A model generated the notes under the pieces. That model was not told the origin of the DNA. It did no database searches and worked only from the letters and a program-made list of their open reading frames with translations. A DNA stretch of 64,000 bases from Sulfurimicrobium sp963779055 (GTDB taxonomy: Bacteria; Pseudomonadota; Gammaproteobacteria; Burkholderiales; Sulfuricellaceae). The translations under genes and the position numbers were made by a program. Position 1 is the first letter of the stretch, and each line of letters starts with the position of its first letter. The stretch is from assembly GCA_963779055.1 (NCBI GenBank), contig CAVZWN010000001.1:496001-560000 (forward strand), read 5' to 3'. Positions 36,380 through 47,084 of the stretch are shown in pieces.

Positions 36380-36408
36380 TTGACGGCCGAAAAATGTCTC
36401 CCTATAAT
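36380..36408 (+). promoter_or_regulatory. Strong sigma70 promoter ahead of tRNA-Glu
   Basis: TTGACG, exactly 17 bases, TATAAT, then a GC-rich discriminator (GCGCAG) as in stable-RNA promoters. It begins 10 bp after nnr. Confidence 0.8.
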
Positions 36409-36445
36409 GCGCAGACTTTTTGCTTCGAGCGACAAAGCGGACAGA

Positions 36446-36631
36446 ATGAACCGGCTTGGTGTAGTAGCTTCTTACCTTGGTTTTTTTTGTACAGTTGTTG
36501 GTCTGGTGGTCGGTTTTTACAAACTTCCATCAGGAGATAGTGAAATAATTGGTTTTTGGTTGGCATGGGTTCCAGTCGGTTTTATTTTGTTGCTTACGGG
36601 CATAACGACTACCCAGCTGACAAAGAAGTAA
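36446..36631 (+). CDS. Small two-helix membrane protein
   Basis: 61 residues from ATG 36446: two hydrophobic segments (~5-26 and ~36-54, IGFWLAWVPVGFILLLTGIT) and a Lys-Lys end. It is visibly AT-richer than its neighbours. It sits between a stable-RNA promoter and the tRNA-Glu gene, ending 7 bp before the tRNA. No family recognised. The longer frame from 36380 would start inside the -35 box and is rejected. Confidence 0.5.
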   Translation: MNRLGVVASYLGFFCTVVGLVVGFYKLPSGDSEIIGFWLAWVPVGFILLLTGITTTQLTKK

Positions 36632-36638
36632 AGCTTTA

Positions 36639-36714
36639 GTCCCTATCGTCTAGAGGCCTAGGACATCGCCCTTTCACGGCGGTAACACGAGTTCGAATCT
36701 CGTTGGGGACGCCA
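36639..36714 (+). tRNA. tRNA-Glu (TTC)
   Basis: Anticodon TTC in loop CTTTCAC; acceptor GTCCCTA pairs with TGGGGAC (one G-T type pair); CCA encoded. Followed at once by a terminator. Confidence 0.95.
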
Positions 36715-36720
36715 GAACAA

Positions 36721-36757
36721 AAAGGCTTGGGTATAATACCCAAGCCTTTACTTTTTT
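36721..36757 (+). terminator. Terminator of tRNA-Glu, possibly containing the -10 box for SRP RNA
   Basis: AAAGGCTTGGGTAT and ATACCCAAGCCTTT make a perfect stem followed by ACTTTTTT. The loop region also reads TATAAT. Confidence 0.85.
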
Positions 36758-36759
36758 AT

Positions 36760-36855
36760 GGCGGGCCTCCCCGCATTGCAAGGTAGTGAACCTGGTCAGG
36801 GGCGGAAGCCAGCAGCCACAGCTATTTATTGCAAGTGCCGGGGGTTAGGCTCGCC
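36760..36855 (+). ncRNA. ffs: Signal recognition particle RNA (4.5S), small bacterial type
   Basis: The ends GGCGGGCC and GGCTCGCC pair, and the middle has the SRP domain IV pattern ACCTGGTCAGGGGCGGAAGC, AGCAGCCAC and, on the return strand, GTGCCGGGGGTT. The hairpin with GGAA tetraloop binds Ffh. Neighbouring position to a tRNA is unremarkable. Confidence 0.9.
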
Positions 36856-36874
36856 ACCCTCTTCAGCCCCCTGT

Positions 36875-37351
36875 CTACACGATCTCCACCGGAGTTCCGG
36901 CGGGCACCTGCTCAAACAGCTCAACCATATCCTGCATGCGCATCCTGATACAGCCATGGGAAACCGGGCTGCCGATGGCTTCTTCGTGCGGCGTACCATG
37001 AATGTAGATATAGCGGCGCATGGTATCGACTTCGCCGAGGCGGTTGAAACCGGGCTCGCAGCCGGAAAGCCAGAGAATACGGCTTAAAATCCAGTCGCGT
37101 TCGGGAAATTGCCGCCCCAGTTCATCGGAGTAGACCTCACCCGAAGGACGGCGGCGCACAAACACGGTATTTTCCGGCAATCCGGCACCGATTCTGGCAC
37201 GCACTACATGTCTGCCGCGCGGTGTACAGAAACTGCCCGACAACTCCCCCACTCCATTTTTTGCAGTGGAAACCGGATAGCACTTTACAGACCGTGACTC
37301 GTCCCGCAGTTCGAGTATCTGTTTTTCGGTATCAATTCTGATTTTGAGCAA
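36875..37351 (-). CDS. L,D-transpeptidase (YkuD) family protein
   Basis: 158 residues, essentially one YkuD domain. The active-site block is YIYIHGTPHEEAIGSPVSHG followed by CIRM, with the catalytic Cys in SHGCIRM. YkuD enzymes make 3-3 cross-links in peptidoglycan or attach lipoproteins. There is no signal peptide in this frame, which is odd for a periplasmic enzyme, and no SP-like start upstream. Confidence 0.88.
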   Translation of the reverse strand: MLKIRIDTEKQILELRDESRSVKCYPVSTAKNGVGELSGSFCTPRGRHVVRARIGAGLPENTVFVRRRPSGEVYSDELGRQFPERDWILSRILWLSGCEPGFNRLGEVDTMRRYIYIHGTPHEEAIGSPVSHGCIRMRMQDMVELFEQVPAGTPVEIV

Positions 37352-37561
37352 TTTAAAAATCCGGGTACCAAATAAAGAGGAATCAGGCTGTGACCCTTTC
37401 CAGGTGGGCCAGGCACACAGCGGCGATCCAAAAATCTACGGCCTTCAATGCTATCATGGCTATTGAGTTCGGTATTCCCCAGCCATATCTAATTGGCCGA
37501 AACTACTACCGCTGGGTTGCAAAATGGAACAATCGCTGCTCGAAAAAGCACAACCAAAGAC

Positions 37562-39304
37562 ATGAAGAAGTGTTTGATGGCGCTCGCCATTGCCTCTGCT
37601 TTTGCCTGTGGACCGGGCCAGGCGCAACAGGCGCCGGATACCGTCGAAAGGCCGTCTGTCATCCTGACTGCGCCCGATTCGGTGCATACGCTACTGGAAA
37701 CGCATTTTGAACTGCCCGCTACCCTGCCAGACGAGACTGCCCGAGCAAGTTTTTTGCGCCGGGCACAGCGCGAAATTGGCGAACTATTGGCCACCGAGGG
37801 TTATTTCACACCGGCAATAACACTGCGCCCGGCAGAAGAAGCCGGAATGCAAATCCTTGAAATCGTACCTGGCCAACGCACCCTGGTGAGTTCTGTCGAC
37901 ATCGAATTCCGCGGCGCCATCACGGCTGGATTACTCGAGCAGGGCAAACGGATCGGACGTTTGCGGGCTGCCTGGCGCCTCTCCGCAGGCAAACCCTTCC
38001 GCTCCTCCGACTGGGAGGATGCAAAAGCCGCCCTGCTGGCCAGGGTGGTGCGCAGGGATTATGCCGCCGCTCGCATCGAGGATAGCCGGGCAGAGGTGGA
38101 CCCCGCCACTGCCAGCGCCCGGCTTTCGCTGATACTGGATTCGGGGCCAGCCTTCCGCTTTGGTGAACTGGCCATCAACGGCCTCGAACGCTACGATGAA
38201 AAACTGGTCACGCGCCATGTGCCATTCCATGCCGGCGACCCTTACAGTCAGGACAAGCTGCTCGAATTTCAGGCTGGCCTGCAAAACCTTCCGCACCTCA
38301 ATTCGGTCATCGTCAGCATTGAACCGGACCCGGCCCTGCACGAAGCTGTGCCGGTACAGGTGATATTAAGAGAAGCAAAAGCGCGCCACGTTTCATTCGG
38401 GGCCGGCTTCAGCTCCAACAACGGCGCCCGCGGCGAGATGACCTATCGCGACTACAATCTGCTTGACCACGCATGGAATCTGGGCAGCGGACTGCGTCTC
38501 GAGCAGAACCGTCAGGCGCTGTTCGCTACCATCGACACACTGCCTGATGCGCTCGGTTACCGTCTCTCCTGGGGGGCTCGTGCCGAAACCACTGATATAC
38601 AGGGACTGGAAACCACCAACCACGCCCTGAGCGTGGCGCGCAGCCGCATCCAGGGACAGATCGAAACACGGCTGGGACTTAACTGGCAGCGAGAACAGCG
38701 CAAGCCCATAGATGGCATCCAGGAAAGCAATCAGGCGCTGGTTCCCGACTGGCACTGGATTCGACGTACTGTGAACAACCCGCTTTATCCACGTCGCGGC
38801 GATGTGACTGAAGTACGCATCGGCGGCGCCAGCAAACGTTTTCTATCGGATCAGGATTTTCTCCGTTCCTTCCTGCGTTATCAGGTCTGGTGGCCGGTGG
38901 GCGCACGCGATACCTTGTCTATCCGGGGTGAGGCAGGTTTCACCGCAGCCCAGTCGCGCTTCGGCATCCCCCAGGAATACCTGTTCCGCGCCGGCGGCAC
39001 CCAGTCCGTGCGCGGTTATGCCCACCAGAGCCTGGGGGTGCAGGAAGGCTCGGCCGTGGTAGGCGGACGCGCGCTGGCCACCGGCAGCCTCGAATACACC
39101 CACTGGTTCAGCGGTGACTGGGGCGCCGCCCTGTTCGTCGATAGCGGCGGTGCAGCCGACAACTGGCAGGATTTTCGCCTGTCCACGGGCTATGGCGCAG
39201 GCGCACGCTGGCGCAGCCCGGTTGGACCGCTTGCGCTGGATCTTGCCTGGGGACAGGAAGCTGAAGACTTGCGGCTGCATTTTTCGCTGGCGGTGGCTTT
39301 CTGA
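37562..39304 (+). CDS. tamA: Autotransporter assembly complex protein TamA
   Basis: 580 residues from ATG 37562, giving a signal peptide (MKKCLMALAIASAFACG). POTRA domains (~25-260) precede an Omp85/BamA-type barrel with the VRGY motif (GGTQSVRGYAHQSLG, ~480). TamA is the outer-membrane part of the TAM complex that supports outer-membrane protein and lipid homeostasis. tamB follows with an ATGA-type overlap. A longer frame from 37493 would put 23 residues before the signal peptide. Confidence 0.93.
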   Translation: MKKCLMALAIASAFACGPGQAQQAPDTVERPSVILTAPDSVHTLLETHFELPATLPDETARASFLRRAQREIGELLATEGYFTPAITLRPAEEAGMQILEIVPGQRTLVSSVDIEFRGAITAGLLEQGKRIGRLRAAWRLSAGKPFRSSDWEDAKAALLARVVRRDYAAARIEDSRAEVDPATASARLSLILDSGPAFRFGELAINGLERYDEKLVTRHVPFHAGDPYSQDKLLEFQAGLQNLPHLNSVIVSIEPDPALHEAVPVQVILREAKARHVSFGAGFSSNNGARGEMTYRDYNLLDHAWNLGSGLRLEQNRQALFATIDTLPDALGYRLSWGARAETTDIQGLETTNHALSVARSRIQGQIETRLGLNWQREQRKPIDGIQESNQALVPDWHWIRRTVNNPLYPRRGDVTEVRIGGASKRFLSDQDFLRSFLRYQVWWPVGARDTLSIRGEAGFTAAQSRFGIPQEYLFRAGGTQSVRGYAHQSLGVQEGSAVVGGRALATGSLEYTHWFSGDWGAALFVDSGGAADNWQDFRLSTGYGAGARWRSPVGPLALDLAWGQEAEDLRLHFSLAVAF

Positions 39305-42300
39305 TGGCGAGCGAGCAAATGCACTCAACACCGTCTTCGCCCCCCCCGGCAAAATCCCGGCGGAAGTGGCTGTATGCCATGTTGTTTACCCTCGCCACCG
39401 TATCGGCTGGCACCGGCTGGCTGCTGGCCACTTCATCCGGCCTGCAATGGCTGGCAGCCGTGGCATCACGCAGCAGCGGAGGCACTCTTGATCTGCAAGG
39501 CACGAGCGGCTCGCTGCGGGGCCCGCTGGGCGTAGAAATCCTGAGCTTTAACGATGGCGAGATGCGAATCACCGTCCGGGATGTCCGTATGGACTGGCGG
39601 CCTGCAGCCTTGCTGGCGGGCCGGCTGGAAATCCTATCCCTGACAGCACAAAGCGTCGAAGTGCAGTCACCCGAATCCGATGAGCCGGTGACGCTACCAC
39701 AGGACTTGCGCCTGCCGCTGTCTCTATCACTGAACAGGATTGAATTGGGTTCGCTACTGGTCATCAGGCAGACGGGCGGAGAACCAGTTTTTTCTGCCAA
39801 CAGGCTGGCCGCACATCTGGAAAGCGATGGCCGCTTGCATCGCCTGCACGCGTTGCGCGCCAGCCTCGAATACGGCGAATTAAGCGCATCCGGGCAGATT
39901 GATGGCGCACGTCCCTTTGCCTTGCAGGCCCAGGCTGCCCTTGCCGGACACGGGTCGCCTCAGGCACGCATTGCCGCCAACGCAAATGGCAAACTGGAAC
40001 AGTTCACCCTGAAAGGGCAAGGCAGCGGCGCGGGGCTCAGCGGTCAGGGCGATGCTCAGTTGCGCCCATTTTCCGCTTTCCCGCTTGCAGCGCTTACGCT
40101 CTCCGTGGACGGCCTTGATCCACGTGCTTTTTCACCCGGCGCGCCACAGGGCGATCTCTCGCTCAAAGCGGAATTGCGCCAGAATGCAGCCGGAGAACTC
40201 GAAGGCGATGTGGCAGCAAAAAACCGTTCTCCAGAGCCGCTGGATCGCGGCGGTTTGCCGTTGCTCGAAGTACGCAGCCGCGCGACGATCTCGGCTGACA
40301 AGGTGCAATTTGACGCGCTGAACCTGACCTTGGCCGGTGAAGGGCGCATCTCCGGGCACTTTGCCTGGATGGTGGCACAGGCAACAGGATCGGCAAACCT
40401 GGCCATCAGCCATCTCGACCCGGCTGCGCTGGACACGCGGCTGCGCCCTGCCCGTCTCGACGGAAGTGCGACCCTCAGTGGCGACACCCAGGCCCAGCAG
40501 GGCATGATCACCCTCAGCGATGGCACGCTGCGCCTGGATGCCTCCCTGGCGCACAGCAACAACACCCTGACCCTGGAAAATCTGCGCCTTGCCCGCGGCA
40601 AGGCGGCACTCACCGGCCAGGGCCAGCTTGGGCTGGACGAGAAACGGCCCTTTGCCTTCAAGGGTGAGCTGCAGCACTTCGATCTTTCTGCCTTTGTGCA
40701 GGCACCGCGATCGGACCTGAATGCCAGGCTCGATCTCGACGGCGAATTGATGCCGCAGGCAAGCGGCACGCTGGATTTCAAGATAGGAAGCAGCCAGTTG
40801 GCCGGGCGCCCCGTGGGCGGCAGCGGCCAGCTCGATTTCAGCGGCATGGAGCAGTTCAGGGGTGAAGCGGAACTGCGGCTGGGTGACAATCATCTCACTG
40901 CACGGGGCGCTTACGGTATTCCGGGCGAACGGCTGGAACTGAAACTGGCTGCACCGGCGCTGGCACAGTTCGAGTCCGGACTTGGCGGCTCGCTCAATGC
41001 CCAGGCCACACTGGCTGGCAGCCCGTCAAAACCGGATATCACTTTCGAGTTGAAAGGGAGCCGCCTCACCCTGCCCGGCGAGCATCATCTGGACAGCCTC
41101 AGCGCCGGAGGCAGCCTGCATGGCGAAGCGCTCAATTTCACAGTGGAAGCTGCGGGTTACCAGAAAACAGCGGAAGTTCTGCTGCAAAAGGCGGGCTTTT
41201 CCGTTCGTGGAAGCCTTGCGCAACATGATGTGAACATCAAGGCGAAGCTCGCCAATGATGCAGCCCTGAATTTACAGGCTTCCGGCGGCCTCACCGACCC
41301 GGCGCAGGGCTGGCGCAATGTGCAATGGCGCGGTGTGCTGTCGGAACTCACGGCCACCGGCCAGGTCCCTTTCCGCCTGCTCGCAGCTGCACCTGTCACG
41401 CTTGGACGGGAGCGCGTCTCGCTGGGCAAGGCTGAAATTTCCGTCGCGGGTGGCCGGGCACAATTCGCCAGCACCGAATGGACGCCCCATAGCTGGAATA
41501 GCCGGGGCAGCTTCAACGCCATCGGCTTGCGACCGGGCGGCGTCGCTGGCGAAACCCAGAGTGCCCTGCGTCTGGCCGGAGACTGGGATGTTTCCGCTGC
41601 GCCGGGTCTGGCCGGCAAGCTCCGCATCAGGCGGGAAAGCGGCGACTGGGTGTTGCCGGGCGATCAACCGTTTCCCCTGGGTATGCAGGAGTTACAGCTT
41701 GTCGCCCAGGCCAGCGATAATCGCCTGACTGCGGAACTGAAAGCCCGCGGCACACGCCTCGGCGACTGGCGCGCCAATATCGCCCTGCCCCTGACACGAA
41801 GCGGCTTAAGCTGGACCGTGCAGCCAGACGCGCCCCTCAGTGGAAAAATACACATCGATGTGGCCGACCTCTCCTGGGTCGGGCCTGTTCTGGACAGCAA
41901 CTACAAGAGCAGCGGCCGGCTTGACCCTGAGTGCCGATGTGGCAGGCACCTACAGCCAGCCTCATCTGCGCGGGCAGATAAGCGGCAGCGATCTGGCCGT
42001 GGCCTTGCTGGATCAGGGTATCCGGCTGCAACAGGGGCGGCTGGCGGCACGGCTCGATCAGACCAGGCTGCACATCGACCAGTTAAGTTTCATTACTCCG
42101 CATGTTCCACCGCCCCGTGACCCTTTGCTGTCCGGGCTTAAACTGGAAAATAAGGCAGGCAGCATCACGCTGTCCGGCACGATTGATCCGCTGGGAAAAC
42201 GCGGCAATCTGGATTTAAGTGCCAGCCGCCTGACATTGGCACAGCGTTCGGATCGCTGGATTATCGCCTCCGGGCAAGGCCGCATCAGCTTCGAGCAGGA

Positions 42301-43138
42301 TACCCTCACCCTGGGCGGCAAAATCACCGCCGATGCGGGTCTGATTTCCCAGCCTGCTGCTGGCCGGCCTCAACTTTCCGACGACATCGTGATCGCCGGG
42401 CAGCGCCCCCAAGCCCAACAGGGCCCACGCATCGCCGTAGATGCCATCCTGGATCTGGGCGACCAGTTCTACCTGCGCGCTTCCGGTCTGGAAGCACGTC
42501 TGGCCGGACAGCTTCATCTGCGCGCCACGCCTGAGCAGCCACTGCGCGCCAGTGGCACCATCGCCACGCACAACGCCACTTTCAAGGCTTACGGGCAGAA
42601 TCTGGCAGTGGAACGCGGCATCGTGAATTTCCAGGGGCCGCTGGACGATCCGGGCCTGAACGTGCTGGCCGTGCGCAAGAACCTGCCCGTGGAAGCGGGC
42701 GTCACGGTGACAGGTACCGTACGCCGGCCGGTGGTGCGGCTGGTATCCACCCCCAACGTGCCGGATCCGGAAAAACTCTCCTGGATCGTTCTCGGACGCG
42801 CCCCCGATGCGGGCGGCACCGACACCTCGCTATTGCTGACGGCTGCCGGGAGCATCCTGGGAGGCCAATCGGGCGGTATTACCAGCCAGCTTGCCCAGGC
42901 ACTGGGCGTGGATGAACTTTCCCTGAACCAGGCACAGAATGGCGATCCGCTTGCCGGCCAGATTGTCACCATCGGCAAACGACTTTCGGCACGTGCCTTC
43001 CTCAGCTATGAACAAGGGCTGTCGGCGGTGGCTGGCACGACTAAGCTTACCTACACTTTGACACCCAGCATTTCCGTCGTCACCCGGGCGGGTTTCGATA
43101 ACGCCATCGATGTGTTCTATACATTTCACTTTGATTGA
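39304..43138 (+). CDS. tamB: Translocation and assembly module protein TamB, apparent frameshift
   Basis: About 1277 residues across one shift near 41915-41925. N-terminal signal anchor (WLYAMLFTLATVSAGTGWLL), a very long repetitive beta region typical of bridge-like lipid-transfer proteins, and the C-terminal former DUF490 domain (VRRPVVRLVSTPNVPDPEKL, SWIVLGR). The first frame stops at 42120; the second is open from before 41840 and carries on with LTLSADVAGTYSQPHLRG. TamB spans the periplasm and binds TamA. Confidence 0.92.
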
Positions 43139-43289
43139 AAACTTGCATCAGAAGCGCCCAGCACGCGGGCTTCCCGTGGTAAAAACCGGGGTATGCTATG
43201 ATCAGTTGAGTGGTTTATAAATTTCAGATGGAACGTGGCAGGGTTGGATGTACAGGCCATCGCTCCCAAAAAAACAGGAGTAACAAAAC

Positions 43290-43688
43290 ATGCAGCTTGT
43301 ACTGATTTTTGGCATTACGATCGCCATCGGTTCCGTCATGTTTGCCCTGCAGAACAATGTGCCGGTGACGGTAAATTTCGCCTTCTGGCGTTTCGACAGT
43401 TCTCTCGCCATGGTGCTGTTGCTCGCACTCGGCTTGGGAGTGATCGTCGCAGCCCTGATATCCTCGCCTGCGCTCATCAAGGGGCGATGGACCGAGTCCC
43501 GCCTGCGCCGTCAGCTTTCAGGGCTGGAAAAAGACAAGACTGCACTTGAGCAGCGAGTTGGCAAACTGGAAAATGAACTGGCGCGTACTAATCCAGCCCC
43601 CCTTCCGGAGCCAGAGGAAGAAAAAACCTACGTCGGGCTTAAAGCGCTATTGACCGGTGAAGCAAGCAGCAAGCCTGAGGGAGAATAA
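43290..43688 (+). CDS. LapA-domain inner-membrane protein
   Basis: 132 residues: two membrane helices (~3-20, ~40-62) with the family stretch FALQNNVPVTVNFAFW, then a coiled coil (LRRQLSGLEKDKTALEQRVG). In E. coli LapA (formerly YciS) pairs with LapB in control of LPS synthesis; no lapB lies here. ATG has an AGGAG ribosome site. Confidence 0.85.
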   Translation: MQLVLIFGITIAIGSVMFALQNNVPVTVNFAFWRFDSSLAMVLLLALGLGVIVAALISSPALIKGRWTESRLRRQLSGLEKDKTALEQRVGKLENELARTNPAPLPEPEEEKTYVGLKALLTGEASSKPEGE

Positions 43689-43705
43689 TGGATATGGGGA
43701 TTTAA

Positions 43706-44158
43706 CTACAGGAGATCAGGCGCCATCACGGCACGCAGCACGACTTGCGTTTCATCCTGCCGTACCCGGCTGGAAAACCACCATACCGCGCCTTTCTTCA
43801 CGCTCCAGGCCGCCTCGTCGCCCCCCAGCAGGAGCGCAGCAGTCTGTCCCAGCACCGGCTGGTGACCCACCACCAGCACCGCGCCCCTGGCATCCGGCCA
43901 GCCGGCTGCAGTGAGCAGGGCGGGCACCGAAGCGCCAACCCCGATTTCCCTCACGGTTTCAAATTTGCATTTCAGGGCCAGTGCCGTCTGTTGCGTCCGC
44001 TTGGCCGGGCTGACGATGATGCGCGTACCCTTGGGCATGCGTTCACGCAGCCACTCGCCCATCTGGGCAGCCTGCTTTTCGCCTTTTGCTGTCAGCTTGC
44101 GGTTGTTGTCTGGGAAGCCGTCTTCAGCTTCGGCATGGCGCCATAAAATCAGATCCAT
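43706..44158 (-). CDS. sixA: Phosphohistidine phosphatase SixA
   Basis: 150 residues of the histidine phosphatase fold. The catalytic motif is LILWRHAEAEDG (RHG-type, RHA) at ~4-15, and the second His is in VLVVGHQPVLGQ. Removes phosphate from phosphohistidine of carrier proteins such as ArcB or PTS components in E. coli. Confidence 0.9.
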   Translation of the reverse strand: MDLILWRHAEAEDGFPDNNRKLTAKGEKQAAQMGEWLRERMPKGTRIIVSPAKRTQQTALALKCKFETVREIGVGASVPALLTAAGWPDARGAVLVVGHQPVLGQTAALLLGGDEAAWSVKKGAVWWFSSRVRQDETQVVLRAVMAPDLL

Positions 44159-44225
44159 TCTGAACTCCTTTCACAATCTCCGAGGGGCCTGAATATAGCT
44201 CAGCAATGTTACACTAGCTCGCGAT

Positions 44226-45269
44226 ATGCACTGCCATCTTCTCATACCCAGCCTCTTCCCTCCGACCGCCATCACGCCTGCCAACGACCCGCTGCATCAA
44301 GTCAAGGCGCCTGCACTGCAAACCCTGCTGGCACGGGGCGCCTGTAACCGGACACCGGCAAGCGATATGGAAAGCTGGCTGTGTGACACTTTCGGCGTGG
44401 CGCGCCAGCAGGATTACCCGGCTGCTCCCTTCGGCGCGCTGGCGGATGGCATTGAGACGGGAAATGCCTGCTGGCTGCGTGCAGACCCGGTCCACCTGGC
44501 CGTGGAAAGAGATCAGCTCATATTGACGGAAAGCTCCACCTTTGCACTTAGCCGGGCGGAAAGCGACAGCCTGATCAAAACATTGAATCTGCATTTTTCC
44601 GTCGATGGTCTGCATTTTTCTGCTTCCCATCCATCGCGCTGGTATCTGAGACTGGAACATGCGCCGGCCGTCGCCACCCAAAACCTTTACCAGGTGGCCG
44701 GGCACAACATTCATAAATACCTGCCGCGCGGTCCGGAAGAACTGCGCTGGCGGGCTCTGATCAATGAAGTACAGATGCTGCTGTTCGAGCATCCGGTCAA
44801 TGTCGCGCGCGAAAACCGCGGCGAAGCGCCGATCAACAGCATCTGGCCATGGGGCGGCGGCATTCTGCCCGCTATTTCAAATAGCCCTTTTGACCAGGTC
44901 TGGGCAAATGATGCGCTGGCGAGCGGACTGGCAATAGCCGGCCATACTCCCCATCAGGCCTTGCCAACCCACGCTGGAGACTGGCTGGCGCGGGCTCAGC
45001 CTGGAAACCATCTGCTGATACTGGACAGCCTGCGCCCGGCCGCCTGCTATGGCACGCCACATGCCTGGCGAGATCGTCTTGCGCAACTGGAGTTGCATTG
45101 GTTTGCACCACTGGAACAAGCGTTACGCAGGGGCGCCATCGAACTGACCCTGCATGCACCGGCGTCATGGCGCACGCTGAGCTGCAACGTCACACGCAGC
45201 AGCCTGTGGAAGCTGTGGCGTTCGCCGCAAGCACTGATTCACTATCGCCCCATGGAGTCGGAGGCGTGA
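44226..45269 (+). CDS. COG4255-type conserved protein upstream of recJ
   Basis: 347 residues, sometimes labelled RpfE-type regulatory protein or phosphoglycerate-mutase-like. Conserved-looking stretches are WLRADPVHLAVERDQL and NSIWPWGGGILP. No catalytic motif I can assign. The stop overlaps the recJ start, so the two are translationally coupled, a pairing I recall from other betaproteobacteria. Function unknown. Confidence 0.75.
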   Translation: MHCHLLIPSLFPPTAITPANDPLHQVKAPALQTLLARGACNRTPASDMESWLCDTFGVARQQDYPAAPFGALADGIETGNACWLRADPVHLAVERDQLILTESSTFALSRAESDSLIKTLNLHFSVDGLHFSASHPSRWYLRLEHAPAVATQNLYQVAGHNIHKYLPRGPEELRWRALINEVQMLLFEHPVNVARENRGEAPINSIWPWGGGILPAISNSPFDQVWANDALASGLAIAGHTPHQALPTHAGDWLARAQPGNHLLILDSLRPAACYGTPHAWRDRLAQLELHWFAPLEQALRRGAIELTLHAPASWRTLSCNVTRSSLWKLWRSPQALIHYRPMESEA

Positions 45270-46957
45270 CGGATATTGCGCCCCGCATATTCAGCCCGGA
45301 TGCCGCTCAGAAACTGACTTCTCAAGGCCTGCACCCGGTGCTGGCACGCGTCTATGCCGCACGCGGCATCCAGTCACAGCAGCAGCTGGAATACGACCTC
45401 AAGACTTTACTGCCTTTTAATCTCCTGACCCATGCCCAAGCCATGGCGGCACAACTGGCAGACGCCATCGCAGCAAAGCGCCGCCTGCTGGTCATTGCCG
45501 ATTACGATTCGGACGGTGCTACGGCCTGTACCGTTGCGGTTCGTGCCTTGCGGGCATTCGGCGCGCAGGTGGATTACCTGGTGCCCAACCGCTTCGAATA
45601 CGGCTACGGGTTGACGCCCGAGATCGTCCGGCTCGCGGCATCCGGCAGGCCGGATATCCTGATTACCGTGGACAACGGCATCGCCAGTGTGGCGGGTGTC
45701 GCCGAGGCGAATAGCCTTGGCATGCAAGTACTGGTAACCGATCACCATCTGCCCGGCGACGAACTGCCGGACGCCGCCTGCATCGTCAACCCGAACCAGC
45801 CCGGTTGTGATTTCCCGAGCAAGAACCTGGCGGGGGTTGGCGTGATTTTCTACGTCATGCTGGCGCTGCGTGCCGAATTGCGCCAGCGCAGTGCCTTTGA
45901 GGAAAAAACAGAACCCAATCTCGGCAATCTCCTCGACCTGGTGGCCCTGGGCACGGTGGCCGACGTGGTCAGGCTCGACGACCTCAACCGCACACTGGTG
46001 AGCAATGGTCTCAGACGCATCCGCGCCGGCAAGGCCTGTGCCGGCATTCAGGCTTTGCTCAAAGTGTCTGGCCGTGATGCGCGCCGCGCCTCCACCTGGG
46101 ACATGGGTTTTGCGCTCGGGCCGCGTCTCAATGCTGCCGGGCGGCTGGAGGACATGGCGCTCGGCATCGAATGCCTGCTTAGCGACGATCCCTCGCGCGC
46201 GCTTGATCTGGCGCAACAGCTCGACTCACTCAACCGCGAGCGCCGCGCCATCGAGAGCGATATGCATAACCAGGCGCTGGCCGCACTGGAACAGATCACG
46301 GTGCAGGACAATTACAGCCTCAGCCTGTTTGACCCGGACTGGCACCAGGGCGTAATCGGTATTCTGGCCTCGCGCCTCAAGGAAAAATTTCACCGCCCGG
46401 TGATCGCTTTTGCCCAGGGCAACGATGGCGAACTGAAAGGCTCCGGACGCTCCATACCCGGCTTGCACCTGCGCGATGCGCTGGATCTGGTTGCCAAACG
46501 CCATCCGGAAATGATCAGAAAATTCGGCGGCCATGCCATGGCGGCCGGACTGACGATCGCGGAAGAGGATTTTTCCCGCTTTGAAACCGCTTTCGAAACC
46601 GTTTGCAGTCAACTGCTCACTCCCGCCCTGCTGACCCGGATGATCGAAACCGATGGCGCACTGGAACCTTCTGACATGTCGCTGGAACTGGCGAAATTGC
46701 TAAGGGGCGAGGTGTGGGGTCAGGCCTTTCCGGAGCCTGCGTTTCAAGGGGAATTCCAGGTGGAACAACAGCGCGTGGTGGGAGAAAAACATTTGAAGCT
46801 ACGCCTCAAACAGATGGGACGAAGCTTTGAAGCCATGCTGTTTTTCCATGCAGAACATCTTCCGGAGCGCTTGCATGCGGTTTATCGTCTGGATGTTAAC
46901 GAATATAACGGCAACACCACGCTGCAATTGCTTTTGAGCCACTGGGAAGCGGCATAG
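45266..46957 (+). CDS. recJ: Single-stranded-DNA-specific exonuclease RecJ
   Basis: 563 residues, the family length, from GTG 45266 (GTGA overlap with the previous stop). DHH-family motifs: DYDSDGATA, DNGIAS, TDHHLPGDELPDA, and the DHHA1 block GRSIPGLHLRDAL with KFGGHAMAAGLTI. Degrades ssDNA 5'-3' in recombination and mismatch repair. Confidence 0.96.
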   Translation: MTDIAPRIFSPDAAQKLTSQGLHPVLARVYAARGIQSQQQLEYDLKTLLPFNLLTHAQAMAAQLADAIAAKRRLLVIADYDSDGATACTVAVRALRAFGAQVDYLVPNRFEYGYGLTPEIVRLAASGRPDILITVDNGIASVAGVAEANSLGMQVLVTDHHLPGDELPDAACIVNPNQPGCDFPSKNLAGVGVIFYVMLALRAELRQRSAFEEKTEPNLGNLLDLVALGTVADVVRLDDLNRTLVSNGLRRIRAGKACAGIQALLKVSGRDARRASTWDMGFALGPRLNAAGRLEDMALGIECLLSDDPSRALDLAQQLDSLNRERRAIESDMHNQALAALEQITVQDNYSLSLFDPDWHQGVIGILASRLKEKFHRPVIAFAQGNDGELKGSGRSIPGLHLRDALDLVAKRHPEMIRKFGGHAMAAGLTIAEEDFSRFETAFETVCSQLLTPALLTRMIETDGALEPSDMSLELAKLLRGEVWGQAFPEPAFQGEFQVEQQRVVGEKHLKLRLKQMGRSFEAMLFFHAEHLPERLHAVYRLDVNEYNGNTTLQLLLSHWEAA

Positions 46958-47084
46958 TGCGATCGGATTACTCAGGCATGGCGGATGTGGACTGGCCAGG
47001 CCAAGTGAGAGCCTGTGAATTTCTGATCCGTCCCAAATGTACAACCTGAACGATTCGAGATATTGGGGGGATTTTTCCCAGAGA

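Noticed and set aside
36380..36445. N-terminal extension of the small membrane ORF
   Set aside because: It would start inside the -35 box of the promoter, upstream of any transcript start.
43139..43289. Regulatory RNA between tamB and the LapA-domain gene
   Set aside because: No stable fold or conserved motif seen; only a ribosome site before the next gene.
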